DNA of 64,000 nucleotides from Albugo candida (GCA_905220665.1 CAJNAR010000146.1:434001-498000), one strand, 5' to 3'; counted from the first letter of the stretch, positions 1 to 11,601 are shown. Made by a program: numbers and translations. Notes: generated from the letters alone by a model not told the origin.

Positions 1-198
1 TAAAGTACGCCGACATAAGCAGCAGCCATGCACAGACATGATATCACTGCTACTGTTGGATGCAGTTGGAACCGAATTCGCTTACTTCCGAATGGAGTGG
101 AAGACGTTATGGAGCGCAAGGGAGCACTGGCGTTGGAGGCAGCAAAATGCATTCCCAACACTTTGCATCTATGCTGCCTTTCATCCAATCCAAAATAA
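1..198 (+). CDS. possible 3'-terminal exon of a gene cut by the window edge
   Basis: A frame open from position 19 and ending at TAA 196-198 reads as a plausible basic/hydrophobic C-terminus (it includes NRIRLLPNGVEDVMERKGAL). An AG dinucleotide just before it (around 23-26) could be the 3' splice site of an intron lying to the left. No family is recognised and other frames are also open here, so this is only a candidate. It would end 23 bp from the stop codon of the convergent protease gene. Confidence 0.25.
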
Positions 199-220
199 GA
201 ATTACGGAATCAGAGTCTAA

Positions 221-1723
221 TCAGATTATATTCTCAGACTTTAAGACATTTAAAGCTTTAAACATGTTAAGCTGTCCGTATCCGTAATCGTTATTGGGAT
301 ACATTGTTGCGTTCGACGCTGATCCGCACGGTATAGAGGGGGACTTGAGGAGAGAGGAATCAGCAGAGTGTTGCAACACTCTTCGAACTTGCGATAAGGT
401 CAATTGTGGGAATATTCCGAGCAGAATTGCGATGGCTCCTGATACCTGAGGCGCTGCTGCGCTAGTACCTTGGAAGACAAAAAGCTGAGATGCGGATCCC
501 TCTGTGCTATCTGCAGCTATAATATCCTCGCCTGGAGCACAAAGATCAGGTTTAAGTGCTCCATTTTCGCCGGGTCCTCGTGCACTATAATCAGCTAACT
601 GATTCTTTCGATTGATTGCCCCGACAGAAATGGCATCCGCGTATTCAGATGGTGAGCTCACACTTCCACATGATGGTCCTCCGTTTCCCATCGAGAAGAC
701 CGGAATAATACCTGCATCAATCCACTTCTGTAAAACTGTGGCAAAATACTTTTGTCCCTTTTCGTCGTTCCAGCTATTATTTATAATTCGGGGCGCACGA
801 TCAGAGCAATTGTTTATGGACCCATTTATATCTGGAGGACATAACATGAATTCTGCGCATTTGAGTAAGCTTGCCTCAAGACAACCGTCAATATCACAAG
901 CCCGACAAGCCATCCACTCCACGCCTGGCGCGACTCCGATTCCATTACTACCTGCTATGACACTAAGAACTGCTGTTCCATGACCATAATCATCGTACGG
1001 TGTAGTTTTGGAAGATATGGCATCCAGCCACCCATAATCTTTTAAGAAGTTGTCTTTCAAATTAGGATGTGTAGCCATTGCACCAGAATCAATCACGCCG
1101 ACACGAACTTTTGAGCCATTATAGCCCAGATTCCACAATTCAGACACTTTGATTTTTTCAATGTGCCACTTAGTGTCTCCATCAAACAATGACGTATCCA
1201 ATTGGGTATAAAGAGAATTATACTGCGAGGTAAAACGATTCTTTTCCGATTTGAGCGAGCGATAAGAATGCCCTCGGCCGAGCAAAGATTCTCTTGTCGC
1301 GTCATTTCGATTGTTTATCTTCCGTTCTTGACGAATACTTGCAATTTGAGAATTTGTACGCAGCTTTTCAATAACGTTTTTAGTAGCGTTACGAACATGA
1401 ATCTGATTTGTAATCCAAAAGCTTGACGCGTGCATATCATTTTTTCTCAATTCCTCAATCACTGAGTCATGCATTTTATCAACAGACAACTTTATCTCCC
1501 GTATCATTAACGTAATTGGGTCGGAGAGGACATTTTCGCGGCAGAGTGATCCGCATTTAAATTTCTCTGTTCTTTCGACTGCAGTATCCCTGTCAATGAA
1601 CGATATGATTATGCTCACGTTCGTACAAACTTCAGAAAGTTCCAGTAATTCAGGTTCGACAAAAACGGCGTCATTATCCAACAAAAGGCCCGCAATAATG
1701 AAAAAAATTGAGAGCATACACAT
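221..1723 (-). CDS. secreted subtilisin-like serine protease (peptidase family S8)
   Basis: Single-exon 500-residue protein. A hydrophobic N-terminus (residues 3-16) looks like a secretion signal, so it probably acts outside the cell or in the secretory pathway. Residues about 75-135 resemble an I9-type inhibitory propeptide. The catalytic domain follows: Asp212 in VGVIDSG, His248 in GHGTAV, oxyanion Asn347 in SMGNGG and Ser421 in GTSAAAP, all in the normal S8 order. Many cysteines and N-glycosylation sequons (NGS, NCS, NNS, NAT) fit an extracellular enzyme. It is closer to bacillopeptidase/subtilisin-like S8A enzymes than to kexin, since no P domain is present. Oomycetes secrete such proteases during growth and infection; a host target cannot be deduced here. 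The divergent neighbour (DNAI1) starts 231 bp away. Confidence 0.93.
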   Translation of the reverse strand: MCMLSIFFIIAGLLLDNDAVFVEPELLELSEVCTNVSIIISFIDRDTAVERTEKFKCGSLCRENVLSDPITLMIREIKLSVDKMHDSVIEELRKNDMHASSFWITNQIHVRNATKNVIEKLRTNSQIASIRQERKINNRNDATRESLLGRGHSYRSLKSEKNRFTSQYNSLYTQLDTSLFDGDTKWHIEKIKVSELWNLGYNGSKVRVGVIDSGAMATHPNLKDNFLKDYGWLDAISSKTTPYDDYGHGTAVLSVIAGSNGIGVAPGVEWMACRACDIDGCLEASLLKCAEFMLCPPDINGSINNCSDRAPRIINNSWNDEKGQKYFATVLQKWIDAGIIPVFSMGNGGPSCGSVSSPSEYADAISVGAINRKNQLADYSARGPGENGALKPDLCAPGEDIIAADSTEGSASQLFVFQGTSAAAPQVSGAIAILLGIFPQLTLSQVRRVLQHSADSSLLKSPSIPCGSASNATMYPNNDYGYGQLNMFKALNVLKSENII

Positions 1724-1954
1724 TGCATTTCCCTCTTGTCAAATGACATGCATAAAGTGCACCTAATAGGAAGCTATGACACGTACGTATACCGTCCTAT
1801 GATTGATACAATGTTTTTATCGAATGTCATCCCGACTGAACACCTGTCAGGACTCAGCATGCAACAGGCTGATGCTTCAAACTACCGTATATTGCATATT
1901 TCAATATCCCTTCACCACATGCGATCTTGAAAGGTCACGAAATCCAAGTATTCG

Positions 1955-4278
1955 ATGGCTCCGAAAAAGTCGAATTCATCATCGCCCATCAAAAGAAAAG
2001 GAAAAGACTCAAGGCCAACTGCAGCAACGGAATCAAAAGAATCCAAAGATCTGCATGTGGATGCTGTATCAGGAGCACAACAGGATCATGACGATATCGA
2101 TACGTATCAAGAGCCTGTACTTATATGTGATCGATCGCTTATGAACGTTCCTGACTCATATAATGAACTTTAGATAAAGAGAGTTGTCATTCCTAAGAAT
2201 CAACTAAAACTCACGGAAGCCGAATTACGAGAAGAGTTCTCTCGGTGCGTACCAATGTCGTTTGAAGACTCAAACTGAACACTCTCTTTCTCAGTGTTCT
2301 GACCGCAAATGACCCGAACATACCCAACAACGTAACAAAATACAGCTATAAAGAGCGTGTCTACAAGATAGACCCACCAGGTCCTGGCGATCATCTGTGC
2401 ATCTTGTACTCAGCCGATGGTAGCCTTATCCATAAAGATAGTGAAGAAGCAAAATTACAGGCTTCGTTAGAGCAGAAGAAAGCCGACGAGGAACGTGAAG
2501 CTCGAGAGACGGCTATAAAGCAAGCCAAAGAGGAGGCGGAAGCCAAAGGAGAGAAATTTGATACAGCTTCTCTTCACTTTGAAACGGGGAAAAATCAATT
2601 TAATTATAGTGAGCGAGCTGCTCAAACATATACAAATCCACTTCGAAATCGCTCGGTAGAGACAGAACCACCTTCGGTCATCAATTTGACAGGTACTTTA
2701 ACTCAATGGGAAATTTATGACACTTTTATGGACGCTTTTCAGAATCAGCAAAGAGAGCAAATACAGTTGCAGAAGGTGGTACAGAGGAGGGAAAAAGAAG
2801 AAAACAGTGCAGATATTGGAGGCTCGCAAGCCGGGGCATCCACAGCCGTGTCCTCAGTAGCAACGAATCTGCCCTCCAGTTCTATCTCTTCTGAGAACAA
2901 AGCGCGAATGGATGATATGGTGTACTCTGCAGGAATGAGCAAAACGCTGAGAATCGTCGCTCGAATGTTGAATCAGAATGCTGAGGATGAGATATTCCAA
3001 GATTTCAAGTACTGGGAAGATGCAAGTGACCAGTTTCGTGAAGGTGAAGGATCTCTTCTTCCACTGTGGAGATTCTCCAGCGATCGTTCCCGGAAGAAGC
3101 AAGTCACAGCTGTGTGCTGGAATCCTCGATTCAGCGATTTATTTGCAGTGGGGTATGGCTCCTATGATTTCTTGAAACAAGGTTCTGGGGTAGTTTGCTG
3201 TTACTCGCTCAAGAATTCTTTCCATCCCGAGTACACATTCACGACAGAATCTGGGGTCTTCTGCCTTGACTTTCATCCCCAGCATGCAGCGCTTCTTGCT
3301 GTGGGATGTTATGATGGATCGGTTCTTGTTTACGATGTACGAAACAAAGCGAACAAGCCAATCTATGTCTCCACTATCAAAACAGGGAAGCATACAGACC
3401 CAGTCTGGCAACTTATATGGCAAGAGGAAGATATTTCCAAAGAGCTGTCTTTCTATTCGATATCTACGGATGGGCGGGTAGCGAACTGGATTATGAGCAA
3501 GAACGAGCTCAAGATGGAGCCTATGATGCAGCTTAAAGTTGTCTCAATGGGTAAAGACGATCCTAAGGATTCAACGCTTTCAGGTCTCGCGGGAGGCTGC
3601 TGCTTTCATTTCAACAAATTCACCGAACATTTATTTATCGTCGGAACAGAGGAAGGAAAACTTCACAAATGCTCCAAAGCATATTCCGGGCAGTATTTAG
3701 AGACATTTATCGGTCATCATATGGCCGTATATTCAGTGCAATGGAATCCATTCCATGAACGCATTTTCATATCGTGTAGCGCAGATTGGACTGTCAAATT
3801 GTGGGATCATTGCGTACCGAGTCCGATCATGTCCTTTGATCTGGGTAATGCTGTTGGTGACGTAAGTTGGGCGCCATATTCTTCCACGGTGTTTGCAGCT
3901 GTCACAAGCGATGGAAAAGCACACATTTTTGATTTGATAGAGAACAAAAACGAGCCTCTCTGTGAGCAAAAAGTGGTCAAGCGAGCAAAGCTCACAAAAG
4001 TTGCTTTCAATTTACAAGATCCCATCATACTTGTTGGTGATGATAGAGGAGGAGTAAATTCGCTCAAACTTTCACCGAATCTTCGAAAATACACCCCCGC
4101 CGAAGAAGAAAACTCCAGCTCTACGAGTCCAGCCAAGTTGAGCTCGGCGCGAACAGCAGTAAATGATAAAAGTGCCACCTCAAAACTTTCAATCAGCGAT
4201 ACGAAGAACACCAAGGCTCGATATAAGCTGGAATATGATAAGATGGAAAACCTTTTGAGCTCCATTGACAGTTTGTAA
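1955..4278 (+). CDS. DNAI1: axonemal outer-arm dynein intermediate chain, DNAI1 (IC1/ODA9) type
   Basis: Three exons: 1955-2116, 2174-2244, 2295-4278 (introns 57 and 50 nt), giving 738 residues. The spliced joint rebuilds the family signature LTEAELREEF followed by SRVLTANDPN, then YSADGSLIHKDSEEAK, which is diagnostic of DNAI1 rather than DNAI2 or cytoplasmic intermediate chain. The N-terminus is basic and serine-rich. Residues about 150-250 are charged and coiled-coil-like, and the C-terminal half carries WD40 repeats ending in WDxxVP-type blades. In other flagellates this subunit docks the outer dynein arm on the doublet microtubule. Its presence implies a motile flagellum, for example zoospores. 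The length is close to the animal protein (about 700). Introns were placed on GTACTT/TTTAG and GTGCGT/CTCAG with frame kept. Confidence 0.95.
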
Positions 4279-4418
4279 GACTTAGATCATTGATTGAAAT
4301 GATGCGAAGCGCAGGCATTTTCACATTAATCGTATCTGAGGTTTCAAACGCGTCTTACGGGTAACGTCACACGTGTGAGTCTGAGTACGATATCGGACAG
4401 TGATCAGGGCATTGGCTC

Positions 4419-7400
4419 CTAGTTGACGCCAAAATCATCCTGGATGAAGCTAGCTAAGTCGGTGAGTGTGAGCGTCACGTTTGCGTCTGTGTCACAATTC
4501 GAGTGGTATCCAATGCTCTCCAAAACCGAATCAACTTTGAGCCTACTGCGGAGAATAGTACCAACGAATTTGTTTTCACTATGTCTTCCCAGAACTTCAA
4601 TACAGAGCATCAGAGCATCTAAATCATTCAAAAGAAACGTTTCTCCCATCCATTCGACACTTACTTGAAGAACATTGTGCGGTGGGGATAGAAACGATGC
4701 ATTCATCACAAGATCTGGCCATTCATCCATAGATGAGCCATTTGAATGCGTATGACGTATCATTCCAACTCTGAGATGTTCATCAGTATCATTTGCGAGT
4801 AGCGCCAGAACGAGAGGAATTGGAAGACTTGACTTGAAAATGAAATCTTTTGCGCCTTGGTGTCGGCTTCTTTCAATGTCATCTGTAGTGACCGGTAGGC
4901 TTCCTACTTGAGAGTACGATTTGACCGCGTCGTTGTGCTCATGTGCAAACCATACTTGTTTTTCTGCGGATGACATTATGCTATATATCACACCAACCAA
5001 ATCAGAAGGAGAAAACGTGCATCCGCGCGCGTCTTGAATCGATACATGAAGGATTGCTTCTCGACGGGTGTAGATCTCATTGTAGCGCCTAACAATCTCT
5101 TCACACAATTCGTGAATCGATTTATTTGGGCTGATGGGAATAGCAAGTCTCTTTCCTCCGATTTGAACCGAAATTCGAAGGATCGATGGAAGATTGAGGC
5201 TGGCGATACTTTCTTCATTTGAGAGTTGTTGTTTTCGCTCGGAGTTCTCTTCGCTCGGAACCGTATCCGATGGTGTCAATTCTGATGGAAAAGAATCGAC
5301 TATCGTTTCCTTCTCGATATCATTCAAATCGCTATCAGCATTATGCACTGGCATACTTGCAAGCCTCTGATCGCTCGACTTGAGTATACCACTTCCACTT
5401 CTCAGCGATATGTCTCCGTTCGCTGAGGAATGCCGAGATACGAATTGCTGCAAGGTTGTCGTAGCTGATCTGGGTGACAAGGTGCCGAGCATTTTAGCTG
5501 CAGATTGTTTTCCATGCTTCGCCATTCCCGTCATCTCTTCTTTGAGCACAGAAGCTCGATTTCCAAATCGTTTCAACTCTTCGACTACATTTTTTGAATT
5601 CAAACTAGCTGCAAAATCCTCAATACGAGAAGCTGTATTGTCGAATAGCTCAACCGCAACACGAGATGGTCTCATATCGGATCGATTGGCTTGTTTGTGC
5701 GTTTCTGTCATTGGATGTTCAGACCCATTTCGTTGGAAGTGTTGTTCTTTTAATGTCGCTGACAAATGCATTTTCCGCCAGCGCCACATATTTTGTATTA
5801 TTTTTGCGGCTGTGTGCTGGCGACTTTTCCTTTTCGAAAGTCTAGCCGATATGAAAGCCAGTGTGACATTACGCTTCGAAATACTTTTACAGGAAGGAGT
5901 CTGAAGCAGTGAGCGCATCTGTGTGTTCCACTGTATAGCCATGTGCCCTTGTTGATTGTCAGCTACCATTTCGACTTGGCGGAATTGACTTTTTATTCGT
6001 GCATCTCGGGACGCATTTCTATCTCCAGATATCAATAACGTATACTCTAGCACTCGAATGCGCAAGACAAGCATGAACATAACCATACCGATGATCGAAG
6101 TCCCATCTTTGCCAAATACAGCCCAGAATCTCGACCATGACGTCTTGAAGCGCTCTTGTATCAAAAATTGGTACCCTTCTGGGTCTAATTGAATACGAAG
6201 TCGCTCTATTGCCACATTTAATGCGAATTGGGAACGGCAATGGATACAAACGTTTTGCCCGCTTGAAAAGGAAGCTCGAAGGTTCAAATTGTCAATTTCA
6301 AAGTAAGTCTCAAGACCTTTCTTCAAATCCTGAGACTGAAATACGAAATGTCTGATATCCGCAAATACGTTTTCTGGGATGCAAGCTAACACGGAATCAT
6401 TCTGAAGGTGAAGATCTTTGCTCCGTGCTTGGCAGTTGCATCCAGAAATGACACATTCTAGCATCTGAAAGGCCAGCGGGAGGATCGGCACAAACAAAGC
6501 TTCACCAAAAAACTCTTTTAACTCAGTGTTGATCGTGCAGCCTGAAGCGTTGATGCAGAATCGTCGGGTTGTCTCTCTTTGACTTTCATGGTCTTGGCAC
6601 ATAAGCTGATAAATGCTCGAGAAAATAAAATTGTCGAGTTGGATTTCTATTTCGTGTAGAGCAAGTTTGAGATGAAGCTGATGAAACACAGTACTTCCTA
6701 TTCTGTGTTTCACCGATTTCTCCGAGCTATCTGGAGGCGTGCAAATGTGTATATCGATGGTTTCAAGCGGGATTTTGCATCCGCAAATTCCGCATACGAT
6801 GCTTGCTGCTTGTTCCTTCTCTTGGAACGCATGATATAACTTGTTCAAAACACGAGCAAATTTCTTCTGAATGGAGCATTTCACTTGTTGGATCGAGCAT
6901 TGTATCACCCAATTCCGACGTGTCTGACGGAACGACAAAACATCACAATCAGGCTTGCACGTGAACACACGCTCCGATCCTTCATAGTCTATGGTCATCT
7001 CGCTAAATGTGAGTTGTATCTCGCATGAGCCATCCAAAAAGAGAATAAAATTCATGACTGCTCGATCAATAGTCCATTTCAGATTTTGTGCTCCCAGAGT
7101 ATCATCTTGGAACGAAAGATTGAGAGATAGAGAACCGCGTATGGTGATCTGATGTCTAAATGTTGACAAATTTGATTCTAAATCATCCTCACTTTTGGTC
7201 GCTATTTTGAAGCCAGAGTCTTCTGTATCCTTTACATTGTCGCTGTCATTGTTAAGTGCTTTGGCTGCTTCTGTATCAGACTCGTGGTGTGTTTTAAGAC
7301 GCAAATCCTGAAACCAAGGAAGTAAAACATGAAAAGCAGTGTACATTCCAATGAGCTCGTTCAGTTTCAATTCACATGTTATTGAATCCAAGATAATATC

Positions 7401-8277
7401 GTAAACATCAGAGAGCACATTCCAAGATTGCTGCTTGGATGCACGATTCTCAAAGACTGTATGGCGAATGCTAATCGGGTGATGGTTGAGTGGGCACAAC
7501 CATGTATTGGTAGACTGAGAACCAGCCTGGAAAGTGTTGGACTGCATCGAGTCCATGATGAAGACACTACACGTAAATGAGATGAATTTGAACCGAGTCT
7601 TCAGTAGCCGATCAGGTGATCGATCAAGACACGATGTAAGATCCTTGAGGTCCTGCCACAACGAGTTACTAGTTCGAGCGTGAAACTCCTGCAGATGTAA
7701 TTTAAAGCACTCTTGTCCTTTCACAATCAAACGGACTCGTATTGATTTGGCAAAGACCTCGATCCGCTCGCTAATAATATTGGAAAGCTGATACCAGGAC
7801 GCGATGGAGCCAAGCGGATCGGCTTCTAGACTAACTGAGCCTAGATTTATGCCATTGGAAGACTTGGGAGACTTCTCGACATTATCTACCACATTTTCCA
7901 GCTTGCTTTGCACGTCAACAGACAGGTCCTCGATCCGGATACTTAATCCTTGCTGCAGGAATCTATCAGCTGCTGTCCAAGACGGAACATGTATTGTAAG
8001 CTGTTGGCAAAACGCCCGACTGATGCAGAGCGCATCTGATAATTTAATTAGTGAACTTATTCGTTCTGTCTTAAATGCTGCAGTCAAATGGATTTGTGAT
8101 TAACTGTCAAACTGTTAGCAGAAAGTGTGAGTACGCACATATTTGCTGGAGCGTAAAGAAGCTTCTTGTGAACGTTTTGGATGTGAAGTCTTTTGGTAAC
8201 ATATCAATATGAAAATCATCAATCCAATGTTCAAGCTGCTTCCGCAGATACTCCTTGATCATTACAATCGTCGCCAT
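4419..8277 (-). CDS. chorein-N (VPS13-like) domain protein with IQ motif
   Basis: Two exons: 8277-8139 and 8077-4419, separated by a 61-nt GTGCGT...CTGCAG intron; 1265 residues. The short first exon supplies the ATG and a start (IKEYLRKQLEHW) like the amphipathic opening helix of chorein-N domains. The sequence after the junction (around residues 60-95, including QLTIHVPSW and GLSIRIEDLSVDV) matches the VPS13/ATG2 chorein pattern in which parallel strands meet a following loop. An IQ-like motif (AAKIIQNMWRWRK) lies near residue 770, followed by polar, probably disordered sequence and a compact C-terminal region. VPS13-family proteins are bridge-like lipid-transfer proteins at membrane contacts. 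This one is much shorter than VPS13 and lacks an obvious VAB/adaptor-binding module, so a lipid-transfer role is inferred. It converges on DNAI1 with 140 bp between stops. Confidence 0.65.
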
Positions 8278-8537
8278 AGACCCGAAAAGACACAGATATG
8301 ATCTAAATTGGGGTACAAGCAGAAGAGAGCCTCGATTGTTGAGCTAGGATGAGACTCATGCCAGGAAATATCATAAATTTTCACCACAAAGTTTCTATGC
8401 ATTTTGTAATTTATCTGGGCACATCACATTAACTGCTTGCGCAAATCGATGCGACTGAATCACTGACCCTCGATCCTTTTTGGCTGGAGACTTCAATCTT
8501 GACGCTTTCCATTGGTTATGACAAATTATATCGCAAC

Positions 8538-9920
8538 TTAAGAAAAGCGCTTGGCACAGATCGCAGATGCCCCAAGTTCATGGTATTCGCTGCCTGATAC
8601 CCATAACTGCTGGAAGGATCCTAGAGACGCTAGGATCGAGCCACCGATAAAGGTGCTGAATCGACGCTCTACTTTCATCATGTTGAGAAATCGGATTTTG
8701 AAACTACTGGCAATCAAGCCTGAGAGCTCTGTGTGAAGACGCTCCATCAGGCCAGGCAATAAACTTCCGCCGCCACAAAGAATGATACTGTTGAGCATAT
8801 CTCTGCGCAGATCAGCATCACACTTTTGTACCGCGTCATAGACCATGGCTGGTAGTGACAGTGGGCTCTTTGGATAGGTCTTGCATCCCGTTTGTGATGA
8901 TGGTTCTTGCATATCGGTATCTTCTTTCTTAATGTCGACATTTTCATTGCCGTTCGGCGCTGACAATAGGGTGGAAGGTGAGAAGAAGAGTTCCGGAGCC
9001 AAATGACACTCTTTACTCAGAATGAGTCGCGTACCATCAGGCAATTCATACTCTTGTTTCTGCAGAATGTGTTCGTTTTGTTGAATTGTCTCGAATGCGT
9101 TACTCATCGGGTAAACAGAGCACACTGTTTCACGTATATCCCGTAATACTTCCATTTTCATATAATCTGCATACGTTTCCGGCACTTTGCTCAACAATTC
9201 TTGTGGTTTCATCACCGCTTGTATCCGCCCCATTTTCGAGTCAAGATTATTTTGGAAACAGTACCGTGGTCGAATTTCTATCGAAGGATGCGTTGTTGTA
9301 AGCAGTTGCTCAAGATGCTTGGACATTTGGGTCAAGCTGAGAGCGGAAGAGAACTGCGCGGGTCGATGTAAGGCATACCCATCAAAAACAGGAACGACCC
9401 GAGCAGCACCTGCGCCAATTTCGACAACCAAAGCGCAAGATCGACCAAATGCAAATGCATCTAAAACAGCATCTTCTGCGAGGTAGAACGCCGGTACATC
9501 AAATTTCTCAAACATGAGCTCAAGATACTTTTCAGATGTTTCCATCTTTTCTGTATGTGACCCTCCCGTGCCAGATCCAAAAGGAGCAGACAGAGTTGCA
9601 GCTAGAACTGGGTGATTTCGCGGGTCTATATGGAGATTTGTGAATGCGTAATTCCATATTTTCTCCATAGCATCCCAATTTTTTATAGCGCATGCGTCTA
9701 TCGGTCGACGCAGATCCCAAACAGGATCCGAGTGTGGTGACGAGATAAAGTCGCCAATTACGTAAGAAGACGGAATCTTTTTTCTGTCAGAAACATTGGA
9801 ATGATATCCTAATATAGACGGAACAACCACTGGTGGTGTATCTTCTCCAGCAAGTCCAAATTTACTACATTCAGAGCCGACATCGCCGACGATCGCGTCC
9901 ACATCTTCGCCGCAATACAT
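8538..9920 (-). CDS. ARP4: actin-related protein 4 (ACTL6/BAF53-like)
   Basis: Intronless, 460 residues. The N-terminus (MYCGEDVDAIVGDVGS...AGEDTPP) and the C-terminal block RRFSTFIGGSILASLGSFQQLW are characteristic of ARP4, the nuclear actin-related subunit shared by INO80, SWR1/SRCAP, BAF and NuA4 chromatin complexes. The actin fold is followed throughout; an insert of about 40 acidic/polar residues near 310-350 sits where actin family members vary. Compared with actin, phosphate-loop residues are degenerate (VGDVGS), as expected for ARP4, which binds ATP without polymerising. The last residues differ from the usual ARP4 end (..RKCF), which is why ARP8 or a lineage-specific ARP was considered and judged less likely. 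It shares a 97-bp divergent promoter with the Rab GDI gene. Confidence 0.85.
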   Translation of the reverse strand: MYCGEDVDAIVGDVGSECSKFGLAGEDTPPVVVPSILGYHSNVSDRKKIPSSYVIGDFISSPHSDPVWDLRRPIDACAIKNWDAMEKIWNYAFTNLHIDPRNHPVLAATLSAPFGSGTGGSHTEKMETSEKYLELMFEKFDVPAFYLAEDAVLDAFAFGRSCALVVEIGAGAARVVPVFDGYALHRPAQFSSALSLTQMSKHLEQLLTTTHPSIEIRPRYCFQNNLDSKMGRIQAVMKPQELLSKVPETYADYMKMEVLRDIRETVCSVYPMSNAFETIQQNEHILQKQEYELPDGTRLILSKECHLAPELFFSPSTLLSAPNGNENVDIKKEDTDMQEPSSQTGCKTYPKSPLSLPAMVYDAVQKCDADLRRDMLNSIILCGGGSLLPGLMERLHTELSGLIASSFKIRFLNMMKVERRFSTFIGGSILASLGSFQQLWVSGSEYHELGASAICAKRFS

Positions 9921-10017
9921 TTCAAGTTTACAGGGCTACTATTACATCAGACACGGTAGTCAACAACAACATCTTTGTATAGTATACAAAAGAAAGTGTA
10001 AGAATCATTCCCCCTTG
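9921..10017. promoter_or_regulatory. divergent promoter between ARP4 and Rab GDI, with AT palindrome and Inr-like TCATTCC
   Basis: Only 97 bp separate the two start codons. A perfect 8-bp inverted repeat with a one-base centre (TTTGTATA-G-TATACAAA) occupies 9974-9990. TCATTCC at 10005-10011 matches the oomycete initiator core (TCAYTYY) known from that group and would give the GDI transcript a very short leader. Function of the palindrome is unknown; it could serve both directions. Confidence 0.5.
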
Positions 10018-11412
10018 ATGACTATGGCCGAAGAAGAGAAATTGTCGTTTGATTGGCTTCCTGACGGCTGTGAGAGCCTTGCGGATGGTGAATACGATGC
10101 TATTGTACTTGGAACCGGTTTGAAAGAGTGTATACTAAGTGGTTTGCTTGCTGTAAACGGTAAAAAAGTGTTACATTTGGATCGGAATTCGTACTACGGC
10201 GGTGATTGTGCTTCACTAAATCTGGCCAATCTGTATGAAAAATACAAACCGGGGACCAAACCTCCCTCAGAATTAGGATCAAGTCGCGACTATAACATCG
10301 ATCTGATTCCCAAATTTATCATGGCTTGCGGCAAATTGGTAAAGATGTTGCTGCACACAAAAGTGACCCGATACTTGGAATTCAAGAATGTGGATGGAAG
10401 TTATGTGGTCAAAAATGGAAAAAGCTACAAAGTACCTGCCACCGGAGAAGAAGCATTGCGTTCTTCGCTGATGGGAATTTTTGAAAAACGCAAATTCCGA
10501 AAACTTATTTTGTACATTTATAATTATGAAGAAGATAACCCAAAGACCTTTGAAGGATTGGATTTGAAAAAACAACCAATGTCTCAAGTGTACGAGAAAT
10601 TTGGCGTGGATGCGAACACACAAAGCTTTATGGGGCATGCGATGGCGTTATGGACAGACGATCGTTATCTGGGAAAACCAGCTATTGAGACAATTCGAGC
10701 GATCAAATTGTATGCTTACTCGCTCGAAAGGTATGGAAAATCACCGTATCTATATCCGATATATGGACTCGGTGGGCTTCCAGAAGGATTCTCTCGATTA
10801 TGTGCTATCCATGGAGGCACTTTTATGCTGAATCGTGGTGTGGACGAAATTCTCTACGATGCTACTGGACGAGCTTGGGGAATCAAATGTGGCAACGAAG
10901 TCGCAAAAGGAAAACTACTAATCGGAGATCCGTCTTACTTTGACAACGAAAAAATGACGCTGACTGGAAAAGCTGTGCGATCGATCTTCATTTTGGATCA
11001 TCCTATTCCAAACACGAACGATGCAGAAAGTTTGCAAATTATCATTCCAGCAGCTCAAGCAAATCGTCAAAACGATATCTATGTCTGCATGGTGTCATAC
11101 GCACACATGATCGCAGCAAAAGGAATGTATGTTGCCATTGTAAGCACAGTGGCCGAAACCGCGGACCCATTGAGCGAGATTGCTCCCGGAGTCAGTTTAC
11201 TAGGTCCTTTTCTCGATCGCTTCGACTCGGTTTCCGATATGTATGAGCCAATTCAAGACGGATCTAATGACAATTGTTACATCAGCGCATCCTATGACCC
11301 TACAAGTCACTTCGAGACCACTTCGGAGGATGTTTTGAGTATGTACAAGCGCATCACCGGGGAAGAGTTGGATATGAGCATCAACGCAGACACAACGGAT
11401 GCGGACCAGTGA
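10018..11412 (+). CDS. GDI: Rab GDP-dissociation inhibitor
   Basis: Intronless, 464 residues from ATG 10018 (a second ATG at 10024 is possible). The conserved blocks of the GDI/REP family appear in order: YDAIVLGTGLKECILSG with the FAD-like glycine motif, KVLHLDRNSYYGG, DYNIDLIPKFIMACGKLVKML, MSQVYEKFGV, GHAMALWTD, and YPIYGLGGLPEGFSRL. GDI extracts prenylated GDP-bound Rab proteins from membranes and keeps them soluble, so it is a central trafficking factor. The length equals animal and fungal GDI (about 450), and it lacks the extra insert found in Rab escort protein, so REP is unlikely. Confidence 0.97.
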   Translation: MTMAEEEKLSFDWLPDGCESLADGEYDAIVLGTGLKECILSGLLAVNGKKVLHLDRNSYYGGDCASLNLANLYEKYKPGTKPPSELGSSRDYNIDLIPKFIMACGKLVKMLLHTKVTRYLEFKNVDGSYVVKNGKSYKVPATGEEALRSSLMGIFEKRKFRKLILYIYNYEEDNPKTFEGLDLKKQPMSQVYEKFGVDANTQSFMGHAMALWTDDRYLGKPAIETIRAIKLYAYSLERYGKSPYLYPIYGLGGLPEGFSRLCAIHGGTFMLNRGVDEILYDATGRAWGIKCGNEVAKGKLLIGDPSYFDNEKMTLTGKAVRSIFILDHPIPNTNDAESLQIIIPAAQANRQNDIYVCMVSYAHMIAAKGMYVAIVSTVAETADPLSEIAPGVSLLGPFLDRFDSVSDMYEPIQDGSNDNCYISASYDPTSHFETTSEDVLSMYKRITGEELDMSINADTTDADQ

Positions 11413-11601
11413 TGTGTTTTCACTCGGAATTCGCGATCCCGGCTAGCGACGAGTTTCATTAATCTTTAAATACATGGAGTGCACAAAAGCGTTTTTTATC
11501 AGCTATTCTCAAATTCTATTCTCTGTAGCGCAATTGTCTATTTCAAGCTCCCATGCGACCAAGTCAAAGTGCTTGATCTCATTATCGAAAACGCGTTTGT
11601 C

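Noticed and set aside
8538..9920. Naming the actin-like protein ARP8 or conventional actin.
   Set aside because: The opening MYxGxDVDAIVGD and the RRFSTFIGGSILASL block are ARP4 features; length 460 fits ARP4, and ARP8 is usually longer.
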